Below, one piece after another: positions 36,780 to 44,853 of a DNA stretch of 64,000 bases. The notes beneath the pieces were generated by a model that was given only the letters and a program-made list of their open reading frames with translations, was not told where the DNA came from and did no database searches. Made by a program: the position numbers and the translations under genes. The stretch covers positions 248,001 to 312,000 of the forward strand of contig NZ_AP017898.1 in assembly GCF_003609835.1 (NCBI RefSeq), given 5' to 3'. Numbering within the stretch: the stretch's first letter is position 1; the number at the start of each line of letters is the position of its first letter. This stretch comes from Sphingopyxis sp. FD7 (GTDB lineage Bacteria; Pseudomonadota; Alphaproteobacteria; Sphingomonadales; Sphingomonadaceae).

Positions 36780-37817
36780 CTATTGTGCGCGCTTGCCGAT
36801 CGTCCGTGCGAAGAGGTCGAGCGCGGCGGTGATCGCGGCGCGATGCGCTGCGGCGGGTCGGCGCTGGTGCGCGCAGAAAGGGAGCGGGTCCGGCGACCCC
36901 GCGGCGCAGGTGGTCAGGAAATCATAGTGCCCGGCGTCCGGCACGATCTGATGATGCGCGCGGGGCAGCCGCGCCGCGGCGACGAGGCCATTGGTGGTGT
37001 TGGGCGCCACACGGTCGGCGCCGCCGAGGATGAAGCGCGCCTCGGCGTCGATGGTGGCGAGGCTGGCGGGATCGAACGCCTGCACGATCGCGGGTGCCAT
37101 GACGAGCAGCGCGCGGATCCGGGGGTGCGGCGGTGCGGCGGCGACCTCCGCCAGCCGGGCGCGGGCCGGGGCACCGTCCAGAATCGCCAGCACGTCTTCG
37201 ATGGCAACCGCATATTCGATCTGCGGGCGGCAGACGCCGTCGTCGGGGTTGGCCGCGCAGAAGCGGCGCAGCCGTTCGGGGTCGACGCGCGCGCCCGCGA
37301 GCGCGAGCGCGGTGAAGCCGCCCGCCGAAAAGCCCGCGGCGGCGACGCGGTCGGGGTCGAGCAGCGGGCCAAGCTCGGCGTCGGCGGCGACATGGTCATA
37401 GGCACGCCGCAGATCGCCGGGGCGTTCAAAGAAAAGCGCGGCGCCCGCCCTGGTCATCGGATCGAGCCCGTTGTTGCCGGGATGGTCGACGCCGATCACG
37501 ACATAACCCGCCTCGGCCATTGCGGCGGCGAACCAGTCCATCGCGACCGCTGCGCCACCGAAACCGTGCGAGAGGAGGATGACGCCGCGACGTCCCCCGG
37601 CGACGGACGGCGCGGTTCCGGCGCCGTCATCGCCTGCGGCAGGATACCAGACGGTGATGCGCAGCCGCGTGCTGCCATCGGCGCTGCGTATCGCCGCCGA
37701 CGGATGATCGGCAATCATCAACCGCTGTCCGATCACTGGCCCGGCCCACGTCGCCGGGGCAGCGCACAGCAGCAGAAACAGGACAGCGAGGCGCAGCGGT
37801 GCGCGAAGCCCGATCAT
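36780..37817 (-). CDS. Exported alpha/beta hydrolase (PAF-acetylhydrolase/dienelactone-hydrolase-like)
   Basis: 345 residues with a signal peptide (MIGLRAPLRLAVLFLLLCAAPATWA). The alpha/beta-hydrolase core shows VILLSHGFGGAA (oxyanion region), the nucleophile elbow GFSAGGF, and the catalytic histidine in DAGHYDFLTTC. It probably cleaves an ester or lactone in the periplasm. ATG 37817 is spaced six bases after AAGGA. It stands between the XRE-LuxR regulator upstream and the alcohol dehydrogenase downstream, all on the minus strand with short gaps. Confidence 0.82.
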   Translation of the reverse strand: MIGLRAPLRLAVLFLLLCAAPATWAGPVIGQRLMIADHPSAAIRSADGSTRLRITVWYPAAGDDGAGTAPSVAGGRRGVILLSHGFGGAAVAMDWFAAAMAEAGYVVIGVDHPGNNGLDPMTRAGAALFFERPGDLRRAYDHVAADAELGPLLDPDRVAAAGFSAGGFTALALAGARVDPERLRRFCAANPDDGVCRPQIEYAVAIEDVLAILDGAPARARLAEVAAAPPHPRIRALLVMAPAIVQAFDPASLATIDAEARFILGGADRVAPNTTNGLVAAARLPRAHHQIVPDAGHYDFLTTCAAGSPDPLPFCAHQRRPAAAHRAAITAALDLFARTIGKRAQ

Positions 37818-37892
37818 CACCTGTCCTTTCTCAGCGCGCACCCATGACCATTTTCGCCCTATGGATCGATTACCTGGCGCGTCATGGCGCGG

Positions 37893-38912
37893 TCAAATGA
37901 GCTTGAGCGCCGTGGCGCGGCACGCCGCCATCGCCGGGCTGGCGCACCCCATCGTCGCCGCGATGCTGCGCAACCGCCGCTCGACCTCCGCTTCGGCGAG
38001 CGCGAGCCTTTGTCCGATCCCGTCGATCGAATAGCCGGCCGCAAAAAAAGCGAGCATGTCGCGGTCGGCCGCTGCGAGACGGACCGGATCGTTGACCGGC
38101 AGCGCGGGTGTGCCCAGCCGGGCAAGCCGGTCGAGCAGCGCGGTTGCGACGAGGGTGACGGCGGTGCGCGTCGCAAGGTCGGTATCGATCGGCCCTGCCC
38201 AGGCCGACAGCGCGCGCACCGAGCCGTCGCCCATCTGAACCGGCATGACAAAGCCATCGGCGATCTGAAAATCCTGTGCCTCGTCGAGGATGCGGCGCTG
38301 GAGCGGCGAAAGCAGGCCAGGTGGAATGTCGCTCCAGAAAAAGCCGGCCGATGCGGCAGCGGTGGCGCGGATCAGATAATCATGGTTGCGATAGCCGTTC
38401 ACTTCATTGTGACGAAGCCAGCCGATCGCGGGCCGCCCGTCGGCGTCGCGCGTCACCTCCCAGCCATGGGGGCCGCGCCGCAGCGTGCCGGTCATAAAAT
38501 GGGCGATACCGTTCGCCGCGAGGAAGCGCGCGGCAATGTCGACGGCGGCCGCCGCGCCGCCGGCGCCCGCAATCGCCACCGCGGTCTCGAAGGCGGCCAA
38601 AGCCAGCGACGCCGCTTCGGCGGCGGTGGCCGCTGCGGCGGCCGGCGCGATCGTTGGGGCAAATCCCGCAGCGAGCAGCATCGCGTTGCGTTCGGCGGGC
38701 GCCAGCGCGAGCGCATCGGCGATACGCGCGACCATGTCGGCGCTCGGGCGCGCGCGGCCCTTTTCGAGAAAGCCGAGGTGGCGCGGCGAAATGCCCATGT
38801 CGAGCGCCAGGTTCATCTGCGAACGTCCGTCGCGTTTGCGATGCTGGCGCAGCAGCGCGGGAAAGCCGGTCGGGCACGGGCGGTCTGCGGCAAGGGAAAG
38901 CGAGAATGCCAT
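37893..38912 (-). CDS. Chimeric regulator: XRE helix-turn-helix + LuxR autoinducer-binding + LuxR helix-turn-helix
   Basis: 339 residues with three apparent domains. Residues about 18-88 are an XRE/HTH_3 domain (LLRQHRKRDGRSQMNLAL, ISPRHLGFLEKGRARPSADM, AERNAMLLAAGFAP) like that of MmyB-type regulators. Residues about 120-260 look like a LuxR-family autoinducer-binding domain: GWLRHNEVNGYRNHDYLIRA, FFWSDIP, LSPLQRRILDEAQDFQIADG, FVMPV. Residues about 272-339 look like the LuxR C-terminal HTH (RDMLAFFAAGYSIDGIGQRL, EVERRLRSIAATMGC, ALKLI). Two DNA-binding domains around one ligand domain are unusual. No LuxI-type synthase is present in this window. Confidence 0.8.
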   Translation of the reverse strand: MAFSLSLAADRPCPTGFPALLRQHRKRDGRSQMNLALDMGISPRHLGFLEKGRARPSADMVARIADALALAPAERNAMLLAAGFAPTIAPAAAAATAAEAASLALAAFETAVAIAGAGGAAAAVDIAARFLAANGIAHFMTGTLRRGPHGWEVTRDADGRPAIGWLRHNEVNGYRNHDYLIRATAAASAGFFWSDIPPGLLSPLQRRILDEAQDFQIADGFVMPVQMGDGSVRALSAWAGPIDTDLATRTAVTLVATALLDRLARLGTPALPVNDPVRLAAADRDMLAFFAAGYSIDGIGQRLALAEAEVERRLRSIAATMGCASPAMAACRATALKLI

Positions 38913-39002
38913 GGCGCTGCACTTCGTCGTCGGTCGGAACGCGCTTCACAGCCTAATTGGGGATCGGCAATTTATCCAGCGCTATGCGAAACATTATTAC
39001 GC

Positions 39003-39017
39003 CTACCTGCGAGGTAG
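39003..39017. promoter_or_regulatory. Palindrome between the two divergent regulators
   Basis: CTACCT-GCG-AGGTAG is a perfect 6-base inverted repeat in the 142-base gap between the XRE-LuxR chimera (minus strand) and the XRE regulator (plus strand). It lies 38 bases before the latter's start and is a plausible operator for one or both. Confidence 0.45.
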
Positions 39018-39054
39018 TCGACCGGAACGCCCTTGGGTCACATAGGCGGCACCC

Positions 39055-39897
39055 ATGACCAGCCGCCTCGGGCCCATGCTGAAGGCCATTCGTGAACGCG
39101 CGGGCATCGCGCAGCTCGAACTTTCGCTGCGCATGAATGTATCGCAACGACATATCAGCTTCGTCGAAAGCGGCCGCTCGCGCCCGAGTCGCGACCTGAT
39201 TGAAGCGTGGCTGGGCGAAGCGGACGCGCCGCCTTCGCTGCGCAATGCGGTGCTGCTGGCGGCGGGATATGCGCCTGCATCGCCCGACGTTTCGCCGTGC
39301 GACCCGAGGCTGGCGGTCGCGATCGCGGCGCTCGACCGCACGCTCGACCTGCACGAACCCTATCCCGGCCTGGTTTTCGACGCCGACTGGCAGGCGCATC
39401 TCACCAACCGCAGCGCACGGCGGCTGATGCGACTGAACCTGCCCGATTTCGTCGCCGCGCTCGATGATCTGTCGCTGGGGTTCAGCATGATCGACGCCTT
39501 GATCCACCCCGGCGGCATGTTCCGCTTTATGCGCGATCCGTGGATCGGCGGCGGCGCTTTGCTCGACCAGTTGCGCCGCGAGCAATGGGTGCGCCCCGCG
39601 CTCGAGCCGCGCGCCGACCGCGTCGAAGCCTCGATGATCGAACGCTTCGGCCCGCGCCCGTCGCAGCCCGCGACGCCCTCGGCCGATCCCTATCTGAACC
39701 TCGTTTTCGACACGCCGCAGGGGGTGATGCGCTTTTTCACGATTCAGAGTGTCTTTGCCTTGCCTCAGGATGTCACGCTGGCGTCGCTGCGCATGGAGCT
39801 CTGGTTTCCTTCCGACGAGCCGACGCGCGCCGCGATGAAGGCGCTCGCGAGCAGCGATGCAGTTCCCGGCGAGCCGACGGTCACCGCGAAACCATAA
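39055..39897 (+). CDS. XRE regulator with MmyB-like ligand-binding domain
   Basis: 280 residues. The N-terminal XRE HTH (LKAIRERAGIAQLELSLRMNVSQRHISFVESGRSRP, quoted in part) ends in RNAVLLAAGYAPA, the same junction as in the divergent chimera. The rest (about 95-270) fits the MmyB-like PAS-type ligand domain (PGLVFDADWQAHLTNRSA; PYLNLVFDTPQG; MELWFPSDEPTRAAM). Such regulators are usually repressors or activators of adjacent dehydrogenase or hydrolase genes. It is divergent from the chimera and is followed closely by a tRNA gene on the other strand. Confidence 0.85.
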   Translation: MTSRLGPMLKAIRERAGIAQLELSLRMNVSQRHISFVESGRSRPSRDLIEAWLGEADAPPSLRNAVLLAAGYAPASPDVSPCDPRLAVAIAALDRTLDLHEPYPGLVFDADWQAHLTNRSARRLMRLNLPDFVAALDDLSLGFSMIDALIHPGGMFRFMRDPWIGGGALLDQLRREQWVRPALEPRADRVEASMIERFGPRPSQPATPSADPYLNLVFDTPQGVMRFFTIQSVFALPQDVTLASLRMELWFPSDEPTRAAMKALASSDAVPGEPTVTAKP

Positions 39898-39925
39898 AGC
39901 CGGATATCGCCCCGATCGGGTGAGA

Positions 39926-40012
39926 TGGTGCGGTCGAGAAGACTCGAACTTCCACGGCCTTTCGGCCACAACGACCTCAACGTTGCGCGTCTACCAGTTC
40001 CGCCACGACCGC
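39926..40012 (-). tRNA. tRNA-Leu (anticodon GAG)
   Basis: On the minus strand an 87-base tRNA begins GCGGTCGTGGCGGAACTGG and ends CGACCGCACCA. The acceptor stem GCGGTCG/CGACCGC pairs fully, the anticodon arm is CAACG-TTGAGGT-CGTTG giving GAG, the long variable arm (TGGCCGAAAGGCCG) marks a class II leucine tRNA, and the T arm has GTTCGAGTC. The CCA end is encoded. Confidence 0.96.
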
Positions 40013-40056
40013 ACATCATGATGGTCCGGACGGGTCCGGCACCAGGTAGGAGCGGG

Positions 40057-40085
40057 CGCCTAGCAAAGCTTGCCGGGCGATGCAA
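40057..40085 (-). promoter_or_regulatory. Promoter of tRNA-Leu
   Basis: Reading the minus strand, TTGCAT (40085-40080) and TAGGCG (40062-40057) are separated by 17 bases, 44 bases before the mature tRNA 5' end. The GC-rich discriminator GCGCCC after the -10 is typical of stable-RNA promoters. Confidence 0.5.
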
Positions 40086-40146
40086 GCGAGCTTCGCCGCT
40101 TTTATTTCTGTGCCTGCGAAGGCGCGATGCCCGCCACCACGGCGCC

Positions 40147-40207
40147 TGTCATCGAACCGACTCCGAAACGTCACGCAACTGTCACCGCTCTGGCGTCAGA
40201 CCGTCAT
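40147..40207 (+). promoter_or_regulatory. PhoB-box-like GTCA repeats before the lipoprotein gene
   Basis: GTCA occurs at 40148, 40170, 40181 and 40203, all separated by 11 or 22 bases, on the same face of the helix. The central pair, CGTCACGCAACTGTCAC (40169-40185), fits the PhoB box (CTGTCAT, 4-base AT-rich gap, CTGTCA) well except for the gap composition. The site is 120-180 bases before the ATG at 40329. Confidence 0.6.
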
Positions 40208-40328
40208 CGAATCACCCTAGTGGCGGCGTCACCGGGGGCGAGGGGCAGTTTCGCTCGCCCGCGGCATGTTTTTCATCAGGGGCGCCGCTCAACGCGTTTT
40301 GGGGCGCACACCGGGAACGGAGATTTTC

Positions 40329-41912
40329 ATGGCGGCTTTCGCACGCATTCGTATGGTCATGCTCAGCGGCGTGGCCTGTTCCATTCTGGCCGCTTGCGGC
40401 GCTGACGGCGTTGCCTCGCCGGGCGAAGGCGTGATCGTCGTCCCCGCGCCGACCCCGGCTCCCGCGCCAACCCCGACCCCCACGCCGACCCCGACGCCGA
40501 CCGGCGTGACCCCGGCCGCAAGCTGTCCGACGATCGCCGGCGCCGACCAGCTGACCGACCTCGGCACGATCACCGGCAATGAAGGCACCTGGCGCAACTG
40601 CGGCTTCCCCGCGCGTTTCAACTCGACCACCGCGATCCCGAAGGTCGCGGGCGTCATTTATTCGCTGCCCGGCCGCGTCGACGTCGGCACCGACCAGGGC
40701 GCCACTGAAGATGCCAGCGACCCGGCCGACGTCACGCTGACGATCGATCCGGGCGTCACCATCTTTGGCGCGACGGGCGTGTCCTTCCTCGCCGTCAATC
40801 GCGGCAACAAGATCGACGCGGTCGGCACGCCGACGCAGCCGATCGTCTTCACCGGTCGCGGCAACGTCGTCGGCAGCGCAACCGATAACACGTCGCAGCT
40901 GTGGGGCGGCGTCGTCCTGCTCGGCCGCGCGCCGGTCACCGACTGCCTCGCGCCCGCTGCGACCCCCGGCACGGCGGCGTGCGAACGCAACACCGAAGGC
41001 GCGACGAACGCCCTCTATGGCGGCGCCACCGCGAACGATAATTCGGGCCGCATGTCCTATGTCCAGATTCGCTATTCGGGTTTCGTCCTGTCGGCGAACA
41101 GCGAGCTGCAGGGTCTCACTCCTTCGGGTGTCGGGTCGGGCACGCAGATCGACCATATCCAGATCCACAACAGCTCGGACGATGGGGCCGAAGTGTTCGG
41201 CGGCCGGGTCAATATGAAGCATCTGATCATCACCGGCGCCGAGGATGACGGCCTCGACACCGACGTCGGCTATCAGGGCAACATCCAATATGTCATCGGC
41301 GTCCAGCGCGCCGGTGGTGCGGTTGGCGACTCGATGATGGAGATCGACTCGGACGGCAACGAGGACACGACGCCGCGCCAGCGCGTCGCCCTGTCGAACT
41401 TCACCTATATCCAGCGCAACAATGCGGCGGGTAACGGCGCGGCGATCCGCATCCGCGGCGGCGCCGACTACACCTTCGCCAACGGCCTGATCGTCGCGCC
41501 GGGCATCCGCTGTCTGCGCATCGACAGCGCGACGACGACGCGCCCGGCCGACCCGGCGCTGGACGATCAGGGTCCGCCGCGCTTCGAATCGGTGTCGCTC
41601 CAGTGCAACAGCACGCCGTTCCGCGGTTCGAACGGCGTCACCGACGCCGAAGTGCAGGCAATCTTCGAGGCCGGCACCAACAACCGGTCGAACTATGTGC
41701 CCAGCCTCACCAACCTGTTCGTCAACGGCGCCACCGAAACCGGCTTCACCCCCTTCGATGCGAAGACGTTGAACGCCTTCTTCGACACGACCGCCTATGT
41801 CGGCGCGGTCCGTGACGCCAACGACAGCTGGTATCAGGGTTGGACCTGCAACTCGGCGACGGCGGACTTCGGCACGTCGAGCGGCAGCTGCACCGGCATC
41901 CCGACGACCTGA
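40329..41912 (+). CDS. Secreted or surface lipoprotein with Pro-Thr linker (ElpS-like candidate)
   Basis: 527 residues. The lipobox is ILAAC after MAAFARIRMVMLSGVACS. A linker of alternating Pro and Thr/Ala (about residues 39-58) leads to a domain rich in beta strands and repeated Asp/Asn turns (GVTIFGATGVSF, GGVVLLGRAP, NSSDDGAEVFGGRVNMKHLIITGAEDDGLDTD), suggesting a right-handed beta-helix. It stands before a TonB receptor and the type II secretion operon and has Pho-box-like repeats upstream. Caulobacter ElpS, a lipoprotein released by type II secretion on phosphate starvation, is the closest idea; identity is not shown. Confidence 0.75.
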   Translation: MAAFARIRMVMLSGVACSILAACGADGVASPGEGVIVVPAPTPAPAPTPTPTPTPTPTGVTPAASCPTIAGADQLTDLGTITGNEGTWRNCGFPARFNSTTAIPKVAGVIYSLPGRVDVGTDQGATEDASDPADVTLTIDPGVTIFGATGVSFLAVNRGNKIDAVGTPTQPIVFTGRGNVVGSATDNTSQLWGGVVLLGRAPVTDCLAPAATPGTAACERNTEGATNALYGGATANDNSGRMSYVQIRYSGFVLSANSELQGLTPSGVGSGTQIDHIQIHNSSDDGAEVFGGRVNMKHLIITGAEDDGLDTDVGYQGNIQYVIGVQRAGGAVGDSMMEIDSDGNEDTTPRQRVALSNFTYIQRNNAAGNGAAIRIRGGADYTFANGLIVAPGIRCLRIDSATTTRPADPALDDQGPPRFESVSLQCNSTPFRGSNGVTDAEVQAIFEAGTNNRSNYVPSLTNLFVNGATETGFTPFDAKTLNAFFDTTAYVGAVRDANDSWYQGWTCNSATADFGTSSGSCTGIPTT

Positions 41913-41931
41913 TCGCCCGCGATCGAATCTG

Positions 41932-41965
41932 GGGAGCGGGCTGCCACAACGGTCGGCCCGCTCCC
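41932..41965 (+). promoter_or_regulatory. Stem-loop between lipoprotein and TonB receptor genes
   Basis: A perfect 10-base stem (GGGAGCGGGC / GCCCGCTCCC) with a 14-base loop, followed by only a short TTCTT. It lies 20 bases after the lipoprotein stop. It may be a partial terminator or mRNA 3'-end protector that raises lipoprotein levels relative to the receptor. Confidence 0.6.
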
Positions 41966-41995
41966 TTCTTGACAATATCCCTGGGGACATAATCC

Positions 41996-44689
41996 ATGAC
42001 CAAGCGGCCGATCTTCGCCAGCCTGCTCCTCCTTAGCTCCGCTCTTGTCGCCCCTGCCGCGCTTGCGCAGGACAGCAGCGCCGATCCGGCACCGGCCGCG
42101 GCCGACGAGCCCGTCGCCGATGAGGCTGCGCAGGACGAGGAAGCCGATGTCTCGATCCCCGGCGGCGCCGACGCCGAAATCGTCGTTACGGGCCGTTTCA
42201 CCCCCAATGTCGTGCGTGCGACGCCCGAAGTCGTTTCGGTGCTGTCGTCGGCCGACATCGCGCGGACGGGTGAGGGCGACATCGCCGGTTCGCTCCAGCG
42301 CGTCACCGGCCTGTCGGTCGTCGGCAACGGTTTCGTCTATGTCCGCGGTCTTGGTGACCGCTATTCGCTCGCGTTGCTCAACGGATCGCCGCTGCCCAGC
42401 CCCGAACCGCTGAAGCGCGTCGTTCCGCTCGACCTCTTCCCGTCGAACGTCATCGATTCGACGCTGGTGCAGAAAAGCTATTCGGCGAACTTCCCCGGCG
42501 AGTTCGGCGGCGGCGTCATCAACCTCACGACCAAATCGACCCCGCGCGAAACCTTCCTGACCTTTTCGGGCGGCATCGGCTGGGACAGCGAAACGACGAA
42601 CGAGCTCGGCTATACCTATTATGGCAGCGACACCGACTGGACGGGCTTCGACGACGGTACGCGCGACGTCCCGCCGCTCCTGAAGGCCGCCTTTGCCAGC
42701 GGCAAGCCCATCCTCGAGGGCGCCGATTTCACGCAGGACGATCTCGAAGCGATCCAGATGGAGCTGGTCAACGCCGAGACGAGCCTGCTCCAGCAGAACG
42801 ACCATATCCCGGTCAACTGGTCGGCGGGCATCACCGGCGGCACGACGATCGCGCTGCCCGACGGCGAGCTGGGCATCATCGCGACGATGGGGATCAGCAA
42901 CAAGTGGCGCACGCGCGACACGCTGCAACAGACCTCGCTCAACCAGGATCTGTCGGGCGATCCGCAGACGAGCTTCAACCGCGTCATCACCGACAACCGC
43001 ATCGTCGTGAACGGCCTGCTCGGCCTCGGGCTCGAGCTGGGCGATCACAAGTTCCGCTGGACCAATTTGTTCATCCGCGACACGCTGAAGCAGGCGCGCC
43101 TCGGCCTCGGCGTCGACCGCAACCAGTCCGAACGCGACATTCTGGAGCAGGACACGGCCTGGTACGAGCGCCAGCTCATCAACACGCAGCTCGTCGCCGA
43201 GTTCGATTTCGACCGGCTCCAGCTCGACCTGCGCGGCGGCTATGCCAATTCGCAGCGCGAGGCGCCCTATGAACGCGGCTTCACCTATGTCCGCACCAAT
43301 CTGCCGACCGAACAGGATCCCACCGGCAACAAGTTCGTCAACGATCTGGGCGGCAATCGCGGCGATGCGACGATCGCCTTTTCGGACCTGAACGAGGATC
43401 TGTGGTCGGGCGGCGTCGATCTGTCCTATGAACTGGCACCGCGCATCACCGCGACGGTCGGCTATGCCTATAGCGACACCAGCCGCACCGCGGTGCGCCG
43501 CGCTTTCCAGTTCCGCGGATCGAACCTGCCGGTCGAGGTCACGCAGCTGCGTCCCGACTATCTGCTCTCCGACGCGACGATCCAGCTTTACGACATCTCG
43601 CTGCTCGAAACCTCGGCGCAGGACGGGACCGCCGCGTTCGACGCGGCGCTGACGACGCACGCGGGCTATGCCCAGGTGCAGGCGGAGATCATTCCGGGAG
43701 TCAACATCAACGCGGGCGTGCGTTACGAGGATGCCAGGCAGACGGTGAGCCCGATCGACCTGTTCAACACGGGCAGCAGCGCGATCGTCGCGACGAACCT
43801 CAACAATGATTATTGGCTCCCCGCGGTCACGCTGACCTGGGAAGTCGCGCCCGACATGCAGCTGCGCCTCAACGGGTCGAAGACGATCGCGCGTCCGCAG
43901 TTCCGCGAGTTGATCGCGCAAGTCTATCAGGATCCCGAATCGAACCGCGAGTTCCGCGGCAACCCGTCGCTGACCGACAGCGAACTGTGGAACGCCGAGG
44001 CGCGGTACGAATGGTATTTCGCCAAGGACCAGCGTTTCACGCTGGCGGGCTTCTACAAGTCGATCGACCGGCCGATCGAAACCTTCACCTCGATCAGCAC
44101 CGATTCGGTCGCCAACTCGAGCTTTGCCAACGCACCGAAGGCGACGCTCTATGGCGCTGAGATCGAAGTGCAGAAATATGTCCCGCTCGATACGATGTCG
44201 GACGCGCCTTTCTGGCAGAGCCGCCGCCTCGTGCTGATCGGCAACTATACCTATACCAAGTCCGAGCTGAAGGTTGGCGCCGATGATACGACGGTGATCA
44301 ACGGCGTCACGCTCAACGCCGCCGACTTCTTCTTCGACGGCTCGCCGCTGACCGGCCAGTCAGATCATATCGTCAATTTCCAGATCGGGCTCGAGGACCA
44401 GGACAGGCTGTCGCAGCAGACGCTGCTTGTCACCTATGCCAGCCCGCGCGTCACCAGCCGCGGTCCGTCGCAGCAGCCCGATATCCGCGAAAAGCCGGGC
44501 ATCTCGCTCGATTTCGTGGCGCGGCAGGGCGTGACCCTGCTGAACAAGGAAATCGAACTGAAGTTCGAGGCGCGCAATCTGACCGGGCGCACCTATAAGG
44601 AAGTGCAGGAAGCGGGCGACAATCGCATCTTCCTCAACCGCTACAAGCTGGGCCGGACCTTCTCGCTTAGCGCGTCGATCAAGTTTTGA
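41996..44689 (+). CDS. TonB-dependent outer membrane receptor linked to the type II secretion locus
   Basis: 897 residues. Signal peptide MTKRPIFASLLLLSSALVAPAALAQ, an acidic Asp/Glu/Ala-rich segment, a TonB-box-like AEIVVTGRF, and a plug with the marked signature YVRGLGDRYSLALLNGSPLP, EPLKRVVPLDLFPSNVIDS and FPGEFGGGVINLTTKSTP. The barrel ends RTFSLSASIKF. It is preceded by the Pro-Thr lipoprotein and followed by gspC. The ligand is unknown; the neighbours suggest a link to nutrient release by secreted enzymes. Confidence 0.88.
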   Translation: MTKRPIFASLLLLSSALVAPAALAQDSSADPAPAAADEPVADEAAQDEEADVSIPGGADAEIVVTGRFTPNVVRATPEVVSVLSSADIARTGEGDIAGSLQRVTGLSVVGNGFVYVRGLGDRYSLALLNGSPLPSPEPLKRVVPLDLFPSNVIDSTLVQKSYSANFPGEFGGGVINLTTKSTPRETFLTFSGGIGWDSETTNELGYTYYGSDTDWTGFDDGTRDVPPLLKAAFASGKPILEGADFTQDDLEAIQMELVNAETSLLQQNDHIPVNWSAGITGGTTIALPDGELGIIATMGISNKWRTRDTLQQTSLNQDLSGDPQTSFNRVITDNRIVVNGLLGLGLELGDHKFRWTNLFIRDTLKQARLGLGVDRNQSERDILEQDTAWYERQLINTQLVAEFDFDRLQLDLRGGYANSQREAPYERGFTYVRTNLPTEQDPTGNKFVNDLGGNRGDATIAFSDLNEDLWSGGVDLSYELAPRITATVGYAYSDTSRTAVRRAFQFRGSNLPVEVTQLRPDYLLSDATIQLYDISLLETSAQDGTAAFDAALTTHAGYAQVQAEIIPGVNINAGVRYEDARQTVSPIDLFNTGSSAIVATNLNNDYWLPAVTLTWEVAPDMQLRLNGSKTIARPQFRELIAQVYQDPESNREFRGNPSLTDSELWNAEARYEWYFAKDQRFTLAGFYKSIDRPIETFTSISTDSVANSSFANAPKATLYGAEIEVQKYVPLDTMSDAPFWQSRRLVLIGNYTYTKSELKVGADDTTVINGVTLNAADFFFDGSPLTGQSDHIVNFQIGLEDQDRLSQQTLLVTYASPRVTSRGPSQQPDIREKPGISLDFVARQGVTLLNKEIELKFEARNLTGRTYKEVQEAGDNRIFLNRYKLGRTFSLSASIKF

Positions 44690-44700
44690 GACAATCCACG

Positions 44701-44720
44701 CCCTCCCCTGAAGGGGAGGG
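44701..44720 (+). terminator. Hairpin after the TonB receptor
   Basis: CCCTCCCC and GGGGAGGG pair around TGAA, 12 bases after the receptor stop, followed by GCTTTAG. The short T-run makes it a weak terminator. It separates the receptor from the Pho-box-like site of the gsp operon. Confidence 0.5.
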
Positions 44721-44764
44721 GCTTTAGCGCTCCGCCGCACCGGACTCGCCCGGATGACAAAAAA

Positions 44765-44794
44765 CTGTAATCTTCCCGTCAACTGATTGTCACC
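44765..44794 (+). promoter_or_regulatory. PhoB-box-like triple repeat before the gsp operon
   Basis: Three 11-base units CTGTAATCTTC, CCGTCAACTGA and TTGTCACC stand in direct repeat (GTAA/GTCA/GTCA at 44767, 44778, 44789), a close fit to tandem PhoB half-sites. It lies 60-90 bases before the gspC start, a usual place for PhoB activation. Confidence 0.65.
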
Positions 44795-44853
44795 AATCGC
44801 CCCTAGGCGATTCGCGAGGCGCAGCCTATCAGTTGGGGGACAGGTAAAATCAC

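Larger units (their letters stand above)
40013..40328. other. Intergenic region: tRNA promoter and Pho-box-like repeats
   Basis: This gap of 316 bases holds the minus-strand promoter of the tRNA on its left and the regulatory region of the lipoprotein gene on its right. I see no gene in it. A TTTTAT run (40101-40106) and the GTCA repeats at 40148-40206 are the other visible structures. Confidence 0.5.

Noticed and set aside
40443-40507. Short tandem repeat (CCGACC/CCCACG units) that might look like a CRISPR or VNTR
   Set aside because: It encodes the Pro-Thr linker of the lipoprotein; units are six bases and have no spacers.
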